DNA of 9,821 bases from an uncultured Anaerococcus sp. Its GTDB lineage: Bacteria; Bacillota; Clostridia; Tissierellales; Peptoniphilaceae. The stretch spans positions 1 to 9,821 of the forward strand of contig URRX01000046.1 in assembly GCA_900550345.1 (NCBI GenBank). Reading direction: 5' to 3'. This document shows, one piece after another, positions 1 to 7,081 of the stretch; position 1 is the stretch's first letter; every line of letters begins with the position of its first letter. The notes under the pieces are model-generated. The model saw only the letters and a program-made list of their open reading frames with translations. It did not search any database and was not told where the DNA came from. The translations under genes were made by a program, and so were the position numbers.

Positions 1-49
1 ATCTTTAAAAATAATTATCAATCTTTATAAATTTAAGATAAATTTTACA

Positions 50-78
50 TTGACAAATTGTTGATATTATATTATTAT
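50..78 (+). promoter_or_regulatory. Predicted sigma-A promoter of the opp operon
   Basis: A perfect -35 box TTGACA lies at 50-55 and a -10 box TATTAT at 73-78, with the ideal 17-bp spacer. Transcription would start near 85 and leave an untranslated leader of about 160 nt before oppB. I recognise no riboswitch or T-box in that leader. The local sequence is very AT-rich, so -10-like words are common by chance; the perfect -35 and spacing are what make this call credible. Confidence 0.6.
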
Positions 79-128
79 TATGACTATAAAATGATAAGTT
101 TATTCTATGCTAATTTTTTATATTTATT

Positions 129-165
129 TATAAAATTTTATAGTTAATGTTTTCCTTTGTATAAT
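129..165 (+). promoter_or_regulatory. Possible operator palindrome and second -10 box upstream of oppB
   Basis: A perfect 14-bp palindrome, TATAAAATTTTATA, occupies 129-142. A consensus -10 box TATAAT follows at 160-165, with only weak -35 candidates at the right distance (TTTATA at 137-142), which overlap the palindrome. This could be a second, regulated promoter. In DNA this AT-rich, a palindrome of this size can occur by chance, so the operator reading is weak. Confidence 0.25.
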
Positions 166-251
166 TTATGGGAAATTATTTTATATTTATCAAATTAAAG
201 TGAAAAATAAGTAAATGAGTAAATTTAAAAACATTTAAGGAAGGGATGAAA

Positions 252-1214
252 ATGTTAAAATACATAATAAAGAGAATCATTAATTTGATTCCAGTAGCCA
301 TAATTATTTCTATCTTGGTTTTTGTACTTTCTAAATCTATGCCTGGCGATCCTGTTTTGGCAATGATGCCAAAGGATGGAAGAATGACCAAGGCTCAACA
401 AGAACAAATGTATAAAAATCTTGAAAAACGTTATGGTTATGACAAATCGTTGCCAGAACAATATTTTATGTGGATGGGAAGAAGTTTGAAGGGGGATTTT
501 GGTGAATCTACTCAAGTTAAAAGACCTGTTAAGGAATATCTTTCTGAACCACTTAAAAATACTATTTTACTTAATATTGGTTCAACCCTAGTTTCTTTTA
601 TACTTTCGGTTTTAATAGGAATAAGGTCAGCTGTACATAAGGGTGGGCCTTTTGATAAATTCTTCCAGGTATTTACCTTGGTTGGTATTTCCTTGCCTAC
701 ATTTTTTATAGGTTTATTTTTGATATTTTTATTTGCCTTTAAGTTAGGATGGTTTCCAGCAAATGGTATGCCTAGAAACAATAATTTTGGTGAATGGTTA
801 AAATATTTAATCCTACCAACTTTAACTTTAACTTTTGGATCTATGGCTTCTATTTCAAGGTATGTTAGAAATTCAATGCTAGATTCACTTAATGAAGATT
901 ATATTAGAACTGCAAGGGCAAAGGGATTAAAAGAAAAAACTGTAATTTATTCTCATGCTTTTAGAAATGCCCTTATCCCAGTTGTAACTGCTATGACTTG
1001 GGCAATTCTTTCTATGTTTTCAGGTTCGGCTATAACTGAAACTATTTTTGCATATAGGGGAATTGGAAATATTCTTATAAAATCTGTTTTGGCTCAAGAT
1101 TATAATGTTATTCTTGCTTTAACTATGTTTTATGCAATTTTGACACTTCTTGGAAACTTGATTATGGATATTGCTTATGCACTTGTTGATCCTAGAGTAA
1201 AATTGGAGGCTTAG
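252..1214 (+). CDS. oppB: Oligopeptide/dipeptide ABC transporter permease OppB
   Basis: This is one of the two membrane subunits that form the channel of a peptide importer of the Opp/Dpp family. The product starts MLKYIIKRI, typical of OppB, followed by a first membrane helix and the SMPGDP motif. About five more hydrophobic segments follow. The permease EAA loop that docks onto the ATPase subunits is visible as EDYIRTARAKG with the downstream NALIPV. The protein ends in DPRVKLEA, a normal family end, and its length of about 320 residues is normal. I prefer the ATG at 252 to the one at 246: the ribosome binding site AAGGAAGGG at 237-245 directly abuts 246, but is 6 nt from 252. The gene is first in the operon, and its stop is 1 nt before the oppC start. 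Substrate specificity cannot be read from the sequence. Confidence 0.93.
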   Translation: MLKYIIKRIINLIPVAIIISILVFVLSKSMPGDPVLAMMPKDGRMTKAQQEQMYKNLEKRYGYDKSLPEQYFMWMGRSLKGDFGESTQVKRPVKEYLSEPLKNTILLNIGSTLVSFILSVLIGIRSAVHKGGPFDKFFQVFTLVGISLPTFFIGLFLIFLFAFKLGWFPANGMPRNNNFGEWLKYLILPTLTLTFGSMASISRYVRNSMLDSLNEDYIRTARAKGLKEKTVIYSHAFRNALIPVVTAMTWAILSMFSGSAITETIFAYRGIGNILIKSVLAQDYNVILALTMFYAILTLLGNLIMDIAYALVDPRVKLEA

Positions 1215-1215
1215 T

Positions 1216-3111
1216 ATGAAAGATGAATTAAAAAAATCATTTAAATCTTTTGGGAAATTAGTTCTTTCTTTATTTACTTTTGGCACAAATGCAAATGAAA
1301 GTGAAGAAGTTTTGGGAGATGTTAATCCTAAAAATGAAAATGAAGCTTTAAAAGAAGATGCTATTACATCTCCTGGAAAAATGGCTGTAAAAAATTATTT
1401 TAGAAATCCACTTGGAGTTATAGGTCTTATATTACTTCTTGGAATTATCCTTGTCGTTTTTATTGGATCAGCTATAATTCCTTTTAATCCTTATCAAGCT
1501 GAAGGTAATCTTATAAATGTATCTCCAGGTTCTGGATATATGGATTTTCCTTCTGAAATGCAAAAAGAAGGCGTTGAGAAAGTTTCTGTAGGAAATACTT
1601 TTGGCGTCGGTCTAACTAAGGAGAAAAATTATTATATCTGGGGAAAAAATAACGAAGATAATGTTATGAAAATTCCAGAAGATATAAAGGAAAAATTAGA
1701 TGGTAAAAAAATAAAAGATGTTGCAGCTGGAGATAGACACATTCTTATTGCAACTGAAGATAATGAAGTTTATGGCTGGGGTAATGATTCCTTCCAACAA
1801 ACAAAACTTCCACCAATGCAAGAAAGTCAAATAAAACAAGAAGGCATTAAAAAACTTGGTGGTGGAGTTCAATATTCTGTAGTTTTAACAGAAAAAAATA
1901 ATATATTTGTTTGGGGTTCTACAATGAACTCAAGGCTTGATCTTATTCCAAAAGAAGTTCAAGGAAAAGTTGTAGATTTTGATACAAGTGGTTCAAATAT
2001 TTTGGCTGTATTAAAAGATGGATCTACAAAATTACTTGGTGTAAGAGGAGCTGAAATTGATGTTGGAGCTCCTGATGAAATTAAAAATGATAAGCTTAAA
2101 ATTACAAAAGTTGCCCTAACTTCAAATTCTGCAGCAGCCCTTGATAAAGATGGAAAACTTTATGTATGGGGTCCTTCTAGAGATAATTTATCTGGAAAAA
2201 ATGTTCCTGAATTTAAAGGAAAAGTTAAAGATATAGTTGGAGGCACAAACCATTTTACAGCCCTTGATGAAAATGGAAAACTTTATTCTTGGGGAAATAA
2301 TAATTATGGTGAAGCTTCTTCTCCTAGTGGAAAATATGAAAAAATATTTTCAGGATATTTTAACAACTATGCTGTAAATAAAGATAATAAAATAGATACT
2401 TGGGGACTAAAAGGATTTAAATTTGGTTCTGATGATCAAGGTCGTGATATATTTACAAGATTAATTCACGGTGGAAAGATGACTATAATAATTTCTTTCG
2501 TATCAGTTATTATCCAAGTTGTTCTTGGTGTAATTATAGGTATGGTTTCAGGTTATGCTGGAGGAAAAGTCGACAATGTTCTTATGAGAATTACAGAAAT
2601 TGTTCAGTCTTTCCCATTCTATCCATTAATTATTACACTTTCTGCCCTACTTCCTGTAAATACAAGTCAAAATACAAGACTAATGATGATCATGGTCTTA
2701 CTTGGAGTTATTGGATGGACAGGAATAGCAAGGCTTGTTCGTGGACAAATTTTAGCTGAAAGAGAAAGAGATTATGTAATAGCGGCAAAGGCTTTGGGTG
2801 TTACAAATTCATCAATTCTTGTTAGACACATACTTCCAAATATTCTTTCAATAATTATTGTAAATGCTACACTTGGTTTTGCTGGAAACCTCCTTACAGA
2901 AGCAGGACTTTCTTTCTTAGGTTTTGGTGTCCAAGAACCAATGCCATCTTGGGGAAATATGATGACAAGTGCCCAATCATCTGATGTAATTAATATTTAT
3001 TGGTGGAGATGGGTAATACCAGCACTTGCAGTATTTTTGGCAGCATTTTCAGTAAACTTAATTGGAGATGCCCTAAGAGATGCAATAGATCCAAGATCAA
3101 ATGAGAGATAG
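1216..3111 (+). CDS. oppC: ABC peptide transporter permease OppC with an inserted extracellular RCC1-like beta-propeller
   Basis: This is the second channel subunit, at 631 residues about twice the usual length of roughly 300. Residues 1-60 are a charged cytoplasmic tail, and 64-90 are the first membrane helix of the OppC N-terminal domain (NPLGVIGLILLLGIILVVF). Residues of about 120-404 are inserted and hold seven repeats of 37-45 residues, starting near 126, 171, 216, 257, 302, 342 and 379. Six keep the RCC1-type W-G pair (for example YIWG, YGWG, FVWG, YVWG, YSWG, DTWG); the fourth is degenerate. The normal permease resumes at SDDQGRDIFTRLIHGG (405-420), with five hydrophobic segments, the EAA loop at 518-542 (RDYVIAAKALG and ILPN) and a typical end DALRDAIDPR. 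In known OppC topology the loop after helix 1 faces outside, so the propeller should be extracellular. The reading frame is unbroken and composition does not change, so this is a true fusion. The ribosome binding site is TTGGAGG at 1203-1209. Confidence 0.92.
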   Translation: MKDELKKSFKSFGKLVLSLFTFGTNANESEEVLGDVNPKNENEALKEDAITSPGKMAVKNYFRNPLGVIGLILLLGIILVVFIGSAIIPFNPYQAEGNLINVSPGSGYMDFPSEMQKEGVEKVSVGNTFGVGLTKEKNYYIWGKNNEDNVMKIPEDIKEKLDGKKIKDVAAGDRHILIATEDNEVYGWGNDSFQQTKLPPMQESQIKQEGIKKLGGGVQYSVVLTEKNNIFVWGSTMNSRLDLIPKEVQGKVVDFDTSGSNILAVLKDGSTKLLGVRGAEIDVGAPDEIKNDKLKITKVALTSNSAAALDKDGKLYVWGPSRDNLSGKNVPEFKGKVKDIVGGTNHFTALDENGKLYSWGNNNYGEASSPSGKYEKIFSGYFNNYAVNKDNKIDTWGLKGFKFGSDDQGRDIFTRLIHGGKMTIIISFVSVIIQVVLGVIIGMVSGYAGGKVDNVLMRITEIVQSFPFYPLIITLSALLPVNTSQNTRLMMIMVLLGVIGWTGIARLVRGQILAERERDYVIAAKALGVTNSSILVRHILPNILSIIIVNATLGFAGNLLTEAGLSFLGFGVQEPMPSWGNMMTSAQSSDVINIYWWRWVIPALAVFLAAFSVNLIGDALRDAIDPRSNER

Positions 3112-3119
3112 GTGTAAAA

Positions 3120-4124
3120 ATGAAAAATTTACTTGAAATAAACAAACTCCATACCTACTTTAAAACAAGACGTGGTCTTATAAAAGCTGTAAATGGAGTA
3201 TCATGCACAATTGAAGAAGGAAAAACTTTGGGCCTTGTTGGAGAAAGTGGATCAGGAAAAAGTCAAACTGCTATGAGTATTTTGCAACTTTTTGAGCCAA
3301 ACCAAAAAATCTATAGTGGAGAAATTATTTTTGATGGCAAAAAGATTTCTGATTACAATAGGTCACAAATGGAAAAGGTAAGGGGAAATGATATTTCCAT
3401 GATCTTTCAAGAACCAATGAGTTCCTTAAATCCAGTTTTCACAGTAGAAAAACAAATTTCAGAAGTTTTAATTCTTCACAAACATATGAATAAAAAAGAG
3501 GCTTCAAAAAGAGTTGAGGAATTACTTGCCCAAGTTAAAATTCCTAATCCACATGTTGTTGCCAAACAATATCCATTTGAACTTTCAGGTGGAATGAATC
3601 AAAGGGTTATGATTGCCATGGCCCTTGCCTGTGAACCAAAATTATTAATAGCAGATGAGCCAACTACAGCTCTTGATGTAACAATTCAAGCTCAAATTCT
3701 AAAATTAATGAATGAATTAAAGGAAAAGAAAAATACATCAATTTTATTTATAACTCACGATTTGGGAGTAATAAATCAAATGGCTGATGAAGTTGCTGTA
3801 ATGTATTGCGGACAAATTGTAGAACAATCTCCAGTCGATTATATTTTTAAACATGACATAACAGATTACAACCACCCATATACAGTTGCTTTATTAAATT
3901 CTATTCCTGCAATTACAAGTGATAGAGATGAAAGACTTGATATAATCCCAGGTTCTGTTCCACATCCACTTAATCTTCCAGATGGATGTAAATTTGCAGA
4001 TAGGTGTAAATATGCAACTGACAAATGTAGGTCTGAAATGCCAGAGCTTGTAGCAATAAATGAAAATCAAAAAATAAGATGCCACTACCCAAATAGAAAG
4101 GAGAGAGAAGATGGAGAAGAATAA
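3120..4124 (+). CDS. oppD: Oligopeptide ABC transporter ATP-binding protein OppD
   Basis: This is a cytoplasmic ATPase that powers the OppBC channel, working as a heterodimer with OppF. All nucleotide-binding motifs are present: Walker A GESGSGKS (41-48), Q-loop FQEPMSSLNP (96-105), signature LSGGMNQR (155-162), Walker B LLIADEP (175-181), D-loop ALD and H-loop ITHD (211-214). The C-terminal oligopeptide/dipeptide transporter domain has four cysteines (290, 296, 303, 321) in the spacing known in this family to bind a 4Fe-4S cluster. Its length of 334 residues is normal, and unlike OppC and OppF it has no insertion. It starts 8 nt after the oppC stop behind AGGTG, and its last 14 bases overlap oppF, so the two are probably translationally coupled. 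Confidence 0.95.
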   Translation: MKNLLEINKLHTYFKTRRGLIKAVNGVSCTIEEGKTLGLVGESGSGKSQTAMSILQLFEPNQKIYSGEIIFDGKKISDYNRSQMEKVRGNDISMIFQEPMSSLNPVFTVEKQISEVLILHKHMNKKEASKRVEELLAQVKIPNPHVVAKQYPFELSGGMNQRVMIAMALACEPKLLIADEPTTALDVTIQAQILKLMNELKEKKNTSILFITHDLGVINQMADEVAVMYCGQIVEQSPVDYIFKHDITDYNHPYTVALLNSIPAITSDRDERLDIIPGSVPHPLNLPDGCKFADRCKYATDKCRSEMPELVAINENQKIRCHYPNRKEREDGEE

Positions 4125-5727
4125 TAAAAAAGTCTTATTTAAAATAAGAAATCTTAAAAAATATTTTCCAATCAAGAAAAAATCTATCTTTTCTAGGGGA
4201 GCAAATGAATACGTTCATGCAAACGAAAATATTTCCATAGATATATTTGAAGGTGAAACATTTGGTTTGGTTGGAGAAAGTGGTTGTGGAAAATCTACCT
4301 TTGGTAGGACAATTCTTCAAATTTATGAACAAACAGAAGGAACAACCCTTTATTATGGAACAACTCTAGATAGACTTGCCCCATCTTATATGGGAAAAGA
4401 TATACTTGATATACCAAAGAAGTTCCCTAGCTATGACAAAGAAGTTGAAACTCTTCATATAATTTATGATGGACTAGAAAGAACAGATGATGAGGAGAAA
4501 ATAGCTGAACTAAACGAAGCTGCTATGCATCAAAGAAGACTTCTACAAGAAGAATATGAAAATATGATGAGAATTGCAGGAGGTCTTCTTGCTAGTGACA
4601 ATTTAGAAGAAATTACAAGTATTCTAGATGACTATTATAAAAAAATTAAAGAAAGATCAAAAATTTTACTTCAAATCAAAAAAATTAAAGAAAAAGATGA
4701 AGTAAGGATTAGAGATAAAAAAGAATTAAAAAATGCTATCCTAAACGATCCAAAATATAAGGAGCTTTTAAATAAAAAAGAAGTTCTTGATAAGGAAGTT
4801 TTAGAAAAAGAAAAAGTTATATCTTCTAAAAAAGAAGAGTTAAAATCAAAAGAACTTTTTGAAAAATTCGAAAGTTTTGTTGATGATGGAATAGATTTAT
4901 CAAGACTAACAAATGAAGAAATGAGAGAGCTTAGAAAAGATCTTCAAATAATTTTCCAAGATCCTTATGGTTCTTTAGATACAAAAATGACAGTTGGAAA
5001 TATAATTGGAGAAGGTGTCTTGGGTCATGGACTTTTTAAATCTAGAAAAGAAGCGGGCTATAACGAATACATTCAAGATGTAATGAATCAATGTGGGCTT
5101 GCTCCATATTTCATTCACAGATATCCTCACCAATTTTCGGGAGGACAAAGACAAAGAATAGGAATAGCTAGAGCTCTTGCTTTAAATCCAACCTTTATAG
5201 TTTGTGATGAAGCTGTATCAGCACTTGACGTTTCAATTCAATCTCAAATTATAAATTTATTGCAAGATTTAAAAACAGACTTAAACCTTACCTATCTTTT
5301 CATAACTCACGATCTTTCAGTAGTAAAATATATATCTGATAGAATCGGGGTAATGTATTTGGGAGTTATGGTTGAACTATCTGATTCAGATAGAATTTTT
5401 AAAAATCCACAACATCCTTATACAAAAGCACTTTTACAAGCAATTCCAAGAACAGATGTTGATAAAGGACAAGAATTGCAAACTATAGATGGAGATATAC
5501 CATCAGCCGTTAAACCACCAAAAGGATGTAGATTCCATACAAGATGTAAATATTGCATGGATATATGCAAACAATTTGAACCAGAATTAAAAGAAGTAGA
5601 AGAAGGTCATTTTGTAGCTTGTCACTTGATGGATGTATCAGAAAAAACAAAACAAGAAGCCTTCGAAAAAAACGAAGAAAAAAGGCTTAAAGAAGAACAT
5701 GAATTAGCTAAGGAAGCTAATCTATGA
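4111..5727 (+). CDS. oppF: Oligopeptide ABC transporter ATP-binding protein OppF with a ~180-residue helical insertion
   Basis: This is the second ATPase of the importer. It has Walker A GESGCGKST (55-63), Q-loop FQDPYGSLD (282-290), signature FSGGQRQR (342-349), Walker B FIVCDEA (362-368), H-loop ITHD (398-401), and a C-terminal cysteine set (473, 479, 486, 504, plus 482) matching the 4Fe-4S motif of Opp/Dpp ATPases. The protein has 538 residues against about 320 in ordinary OppF. Most of the excess is an insertion at roughly 84-265 (bases about 4360-4905), between Walker A and the Q-loop. The stretch from about 128 to 250 is very rich in K and E and should be helical, probably coiled-coil from 180 to 250. 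After the cysteine domain there is a charged tail (511-538). The start at 4111 has AAGGAGAG at 4098-4105 and overlaps the end of oppD. All catalytic motifs are kept, so the enzyme should be active. Confidence 0.92.
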   Translation: MEKNNKKVLFKIRNLKKYFPIKKKSIFSRGANEYVHANENISIDIFEGETFGLVGESGCGKSTFGRTILQIYEQTEGTTLYYGTTLDRLAPSYMGKDILDIPKKFPSYDKEVETLHIIYDGLERTDDEEKIAELNEAAMHQRRLLQEEYENMMRIAGGLLASDNLEEITSILDDYYKKIKERSKILLQIKKIKEKDEVRIRDKKELKNAILNDPKYKELLNKKEVLDKEVLEKEKVISSKKEELKSKELFEKFESFVDDGIDLSRLTNEEMRELRKDLQIIFQDPYGSLDTKMTVGNIIGEGVLGHGLFKSRKEAGYNEYIQDVMNQCGLAPYFIHRYPHQFSGGQRQRIGIARALALNPTFIVCDEAVSALDVSIQSQIINLLQDLKTDLNLTYLFITHDLSVVKYISDRIGVMYLGVMVELSDSDRIFKNPQHPYTKALLQAIPRTDVDKGQELQTIDGDIPSAVKPPKGCRFHTRCKYCMDICKQFEPELKEVEEGHFVACHLMDVSEKTKQEAFEKNEEKRLKEEHELAKEANL

Positions 5728-5912
5728 AAAGACCAGTAGATCCTTTCAAAGGAAAAACTAAAGAAGAAATCTATGAAAAAGAAGAACTTTTAGAAAAAGA
5801 TAATCTGGAAAAACACGACAGATTTGCCATGTTTTTGGCAGCTATGAAAGTCTTTATGCCACCAGTTTTACTAATACTTCTACTTTTTACATCCTTAATA
5901 TTTTTCTTTTAA
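5724..5912 (+). CDS. Small single-pass membrane protein coupled to oppF (function unknown)
   Basis: I do not recognise this 62-residue protein. Residues 1-40 are hydrophilic and rich in K and E (KTKEEIYEKEELLEKDNLEK); residues about 41-62 are one hydrophobic helix that runs to the C-terminus and ends LIFFF. The likely topology is a cytoplasmic N-terminal part with a C-terminal anchor. Its ATG overlaps the oppF stop in the sequence ATGA, a classic translational coupling arrangement, and AAGGA lies at 5710-5714 inside oppF. The position and overlap suggest it acts with the transporter, for example as an accessory or stabilising subunit; that is inference. It could be a spurious ORF, but the overlap, ribosome binding site and clean two-part structure argue against that. 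Confidence 0.7.
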   Translation: MKRPVDPFKGKTKEEIYEKEELLEKDNLEKHDRFAMFLAAMKVFMPPVLLILLLFTSLIFFF

Positions 5913-5961
5913 GTTTATAAAACAAAATTAAGGGTAATAAACTAAAAGAGGAAATAGACGA

Positions 5962-5988
5962 ATGAAACTAGGAAAGGAAGTATTATGA
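5962..5988 (+). CDS. Possible 8-codon leader peptide (MKLGKEVL) before the glutaredoxin gene
   Basis: An ATG at 5962 follows a plausible ribosome binding site AAGAGGA (5946-5952). It opens a frame of eight codons, MKLGKEVL, ending in a TGA that overlaps the ATG of the next gene (ATGA at 5985-5988). This would let ribosomes leaving the leader restart at the glutaredoxin-like gene. The next gene has its own good ribosome binding site, AAAGGAAG, inside the mini-ORF, so the leader may be incidental. Confidence 0.25.
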   Translation: MKLGKEVL

Positions 5989-6230
5989 GTAAATTTGAAT
6001 TATATTTTAAACCAGATTGTCCATATAGTTTAAAAGTTTTAAATTATATGAAAGATAATAAAATATTAGATTTTACATCTTATAATATAGAAGATGGAAG
6101 ATGTGGAGAAGAAAATAAAAAAGCCCTTGAAGAAATAGGTGGCAAAGTCCAAGTTCCATTTATGGTTTTTGGTGATGAAAAAATGTATGAATCTGATGAT
6201 ATAATAGAATATCTAAAAGAAAATTATTAA
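5985..6230 (+). CDS. Glutaredoxin-like protein, CPYS active site
   Basis: This is an 81-residue thioredoxin-fold protein of the glutaredoxin family. The N-terminal strand FELYFKPDCPYS carries the active site at residues 12-15, C-P-Y-S, where classic dithiol glutaredoxins have C-P-Y-C. The cis-proline motif is visible as VQVPFMV (P58), followed by a glutaredoxin-type end, ESDDIIEYLKENY. With only the first active-site cysteine, it should act by a monothiol mechanism or on glutathione-like mixed disulfides. A further cysteine at 40 might be a resolving residue, but that is speculative. The ribosome binding site AAAGGAAG is at 5973-5980. No terminator is visible in the 72 bp after the preceding gene, so it may be the last gene of the opp transcript. 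A hairpin terminator follows its stop by 6 nt. Confidence 0.82.
   Translation: MSKFELYFKPDCPYSLKVLNYMKDNKILDFTSYNIEDGRCGEENKKALEEIGGKVQVPFMVFGDEKMYESDDIIEYLKENY
6195..6205 (+). promoter_or_regulatory. Possible extended -10 promoter inside the glutaredoxin gene
   Basis: TGATATAAT at 6197-6205 matches the extended -10 consensus TGnTATAAT. No good -35 box lies 17 bp upstream. A transcript from here would start near 6212 and contain the hairpin at 6237-6264 and then the next gene, giving that gene its own supply. The word also encodes part of the glutaredoxin, so it may be chance. Confidence 0.22.
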
Positions 6231-6236
6231 AATTAT

Positions 6237-6264
6237 GCCAGCGGCTTATACTGCTGGCTTTTTT
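6237..6264 (+). terminator. Rho-independent terminator after the glutaredoxin gene
   Basis: GCCAGCGG at 6237-6244 pairs with CTGCTGGC at 6251-6258 (8 bp including one G-U pair), with a 6-nt loop, followed directly by six T residues (6259-6264). It closes the opp-glutaredoxin transcript. It ends only 3 nt before the ribosome binding site of the next gene, so it could also act as an attenuator for that gene. Confidence 0.88.
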
Positions 6265-6277
6265 ATTGGAGAAAAAA

Positions 6278-6664
6278 ATGAAAAAATTAATATATAGAGA
6301 TGACAAAATTTTTGAAAATGAAAGAATGACTTATAAATTGGATGGCAAGTACAATGTATTGTGTCCTAGTGGTAAATTAGTTGCAAGATTTAAAATAAAA
6401 AATTTATTTAGCCTAAGAGGAAAAAAACAAGCTGTAATAGGAAACTTAAAAATAGAAAAAATGAAAGATGAACCTATAAGTGAGGCTAAAATTATAAATA
6501 GACAAATGAAGTTAATAAATCATGAAAATGAAATTTCCCTAATAAAAGACGATGAATTTCTAGGAAGTTACGATTTTGAAAATAACACAATAGAAGTATC
6601 AGAAGACGAAGGACTTGTAGTAAGCGTGTTTTTTGCCCTTAAAAAATTGGAGGAAAATAGATAA
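6278..6664 (+). CDS. Hypothetical protein, 128 residues
   Basis: I do not recognise this family with confidence. The product starts MKKLIYRDDKIF and has no signal peptide or long membrane helix. It is rich in short alternating segments typical of beta strands (KYNVLCPSGKLVARFKI, QAVIGNLKI, EISLIKDDEFLGSYDF), ending in a more hydrophobic stretch, GLVVSVFFALKKLEE. The pattern faintly recalls LURP-one/Tubby-like beta barrels, but that is only a visual impression. The start is the ATG at 6278, with GGAGA 5 nt upstream (6268-6272). An in-frame TTG at 6266 would put the ribosome binding site inside the gene and is less likely. It lies directly after a strong terminator, so its expression needs read-through or a promoter inside the preceding gene. 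Confidence 0.72.
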   Translation: MKKLIYRDDKIFENERMTYKLDGKYNVLCPSGKLVARFKIKNLFSLRGKKQAVIGNLKIEKMKDEPISEAKIINRQMKLINHENEISLIKDDEFLGSYDFENNTIEVSEDEGLVVSVFFALKKLEENR

Positions 6665-6667
6665 ATT

Positions 6668-6826
6668 AAAAAAATAGAGATAAAAACTTTAGCAATAAAA
6701 TAAGTCTCACCCTCACCCATCTCGACTAAATGAGCGAAGCGAGTGCATGGAGATATCTCATGGATTAAGTAAATATTGAGAAAATATTAAAACCAAGAGA
6801 TCTCTCGACTACGCTCGAGATGGGTT
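6668..6826. repeat. Interspersed repeat, copy 1 (intact form)
   Basis: Positions 6668-6726 match 6914-6972 at 55 of 59 bases, and 6730-6805 match 7143-7218 at 58 of 76 bases without gaps. An 11-bp inverted repeat, ACCCATCTCGA at 6715-6725 and TCGAGATGGGT at 6815-6825, bounds a 111-bp inner part, giving it a MITE- or REP-like form. TCTCGA at 6803-6808 and TCGAGA at 6815-6820 also form a small hairpin. The inner part contains TGAGCGAAGCGAG. Confidence 0.7.
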
Positions 6827-6974
6827 TAGCTACGTTTTAATATTAGAAATTAATTATTAAATCAAATAAAAGAAAGAATAAATTCTAATATATCTAAATT
6901 TTCTAGTGTAAATAAAAAAATAGAAATAAAAACTTTAGCAATAAAACAAGTCATACCCTCACCCATCTCGACCA

Positions 6975-7005
6975 GATGATTGTGCCTTGATTTGGCACAA
7001 TCATC
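6975..7005. repeat. Perfect 12-bp hairpin
   Basis: GATGATTGTGCC (6975-6986) and GGCACAATCATC (6994-7005) are perfect inverted copies around a 7-nt loop TTGATTT. There is no T tract on either side, so it does not look like an intrinsic terminator. It lies at the left end of the 170 bp that split repeat copy 2. Confidence 0.75.
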
Positions 7006-7081
7006 CCTAAAACTAAGTGCAGATTTATAACCGTTGATTTAGGGTATAAATCCTGAAAACTAGTGCGAGAACACGGAAGAA

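Noticed and set aside
85..245. Riboswitch or T-box in the opp leader
   Set aside because: The leader is almost all A and T, with no conserved motif or stable GC-containing stems that I can recognise.
176..781. Minus-strand ORFs overlapping the start of oppB
   Set aside because: They overlap a strongly supported permease gene and its leader, and resemble no protein I know.
1216..3111. OppC double length as an assembly error or gene fusion artefact
   Set aside because: The frame is continuous, both permease parts are complete in the right order, the insert falls exactly in one loop, and base composition does not change at its edges.
6266..6277. TTG start at 6266 for the hypothetical protein ending at 6664
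   Set aside because: The TTG belongs to the TTGGAGA ribosome binding site of the ATG at 6278, and the hairpin T tract ends 1 nt before it, leaving no room for another site.
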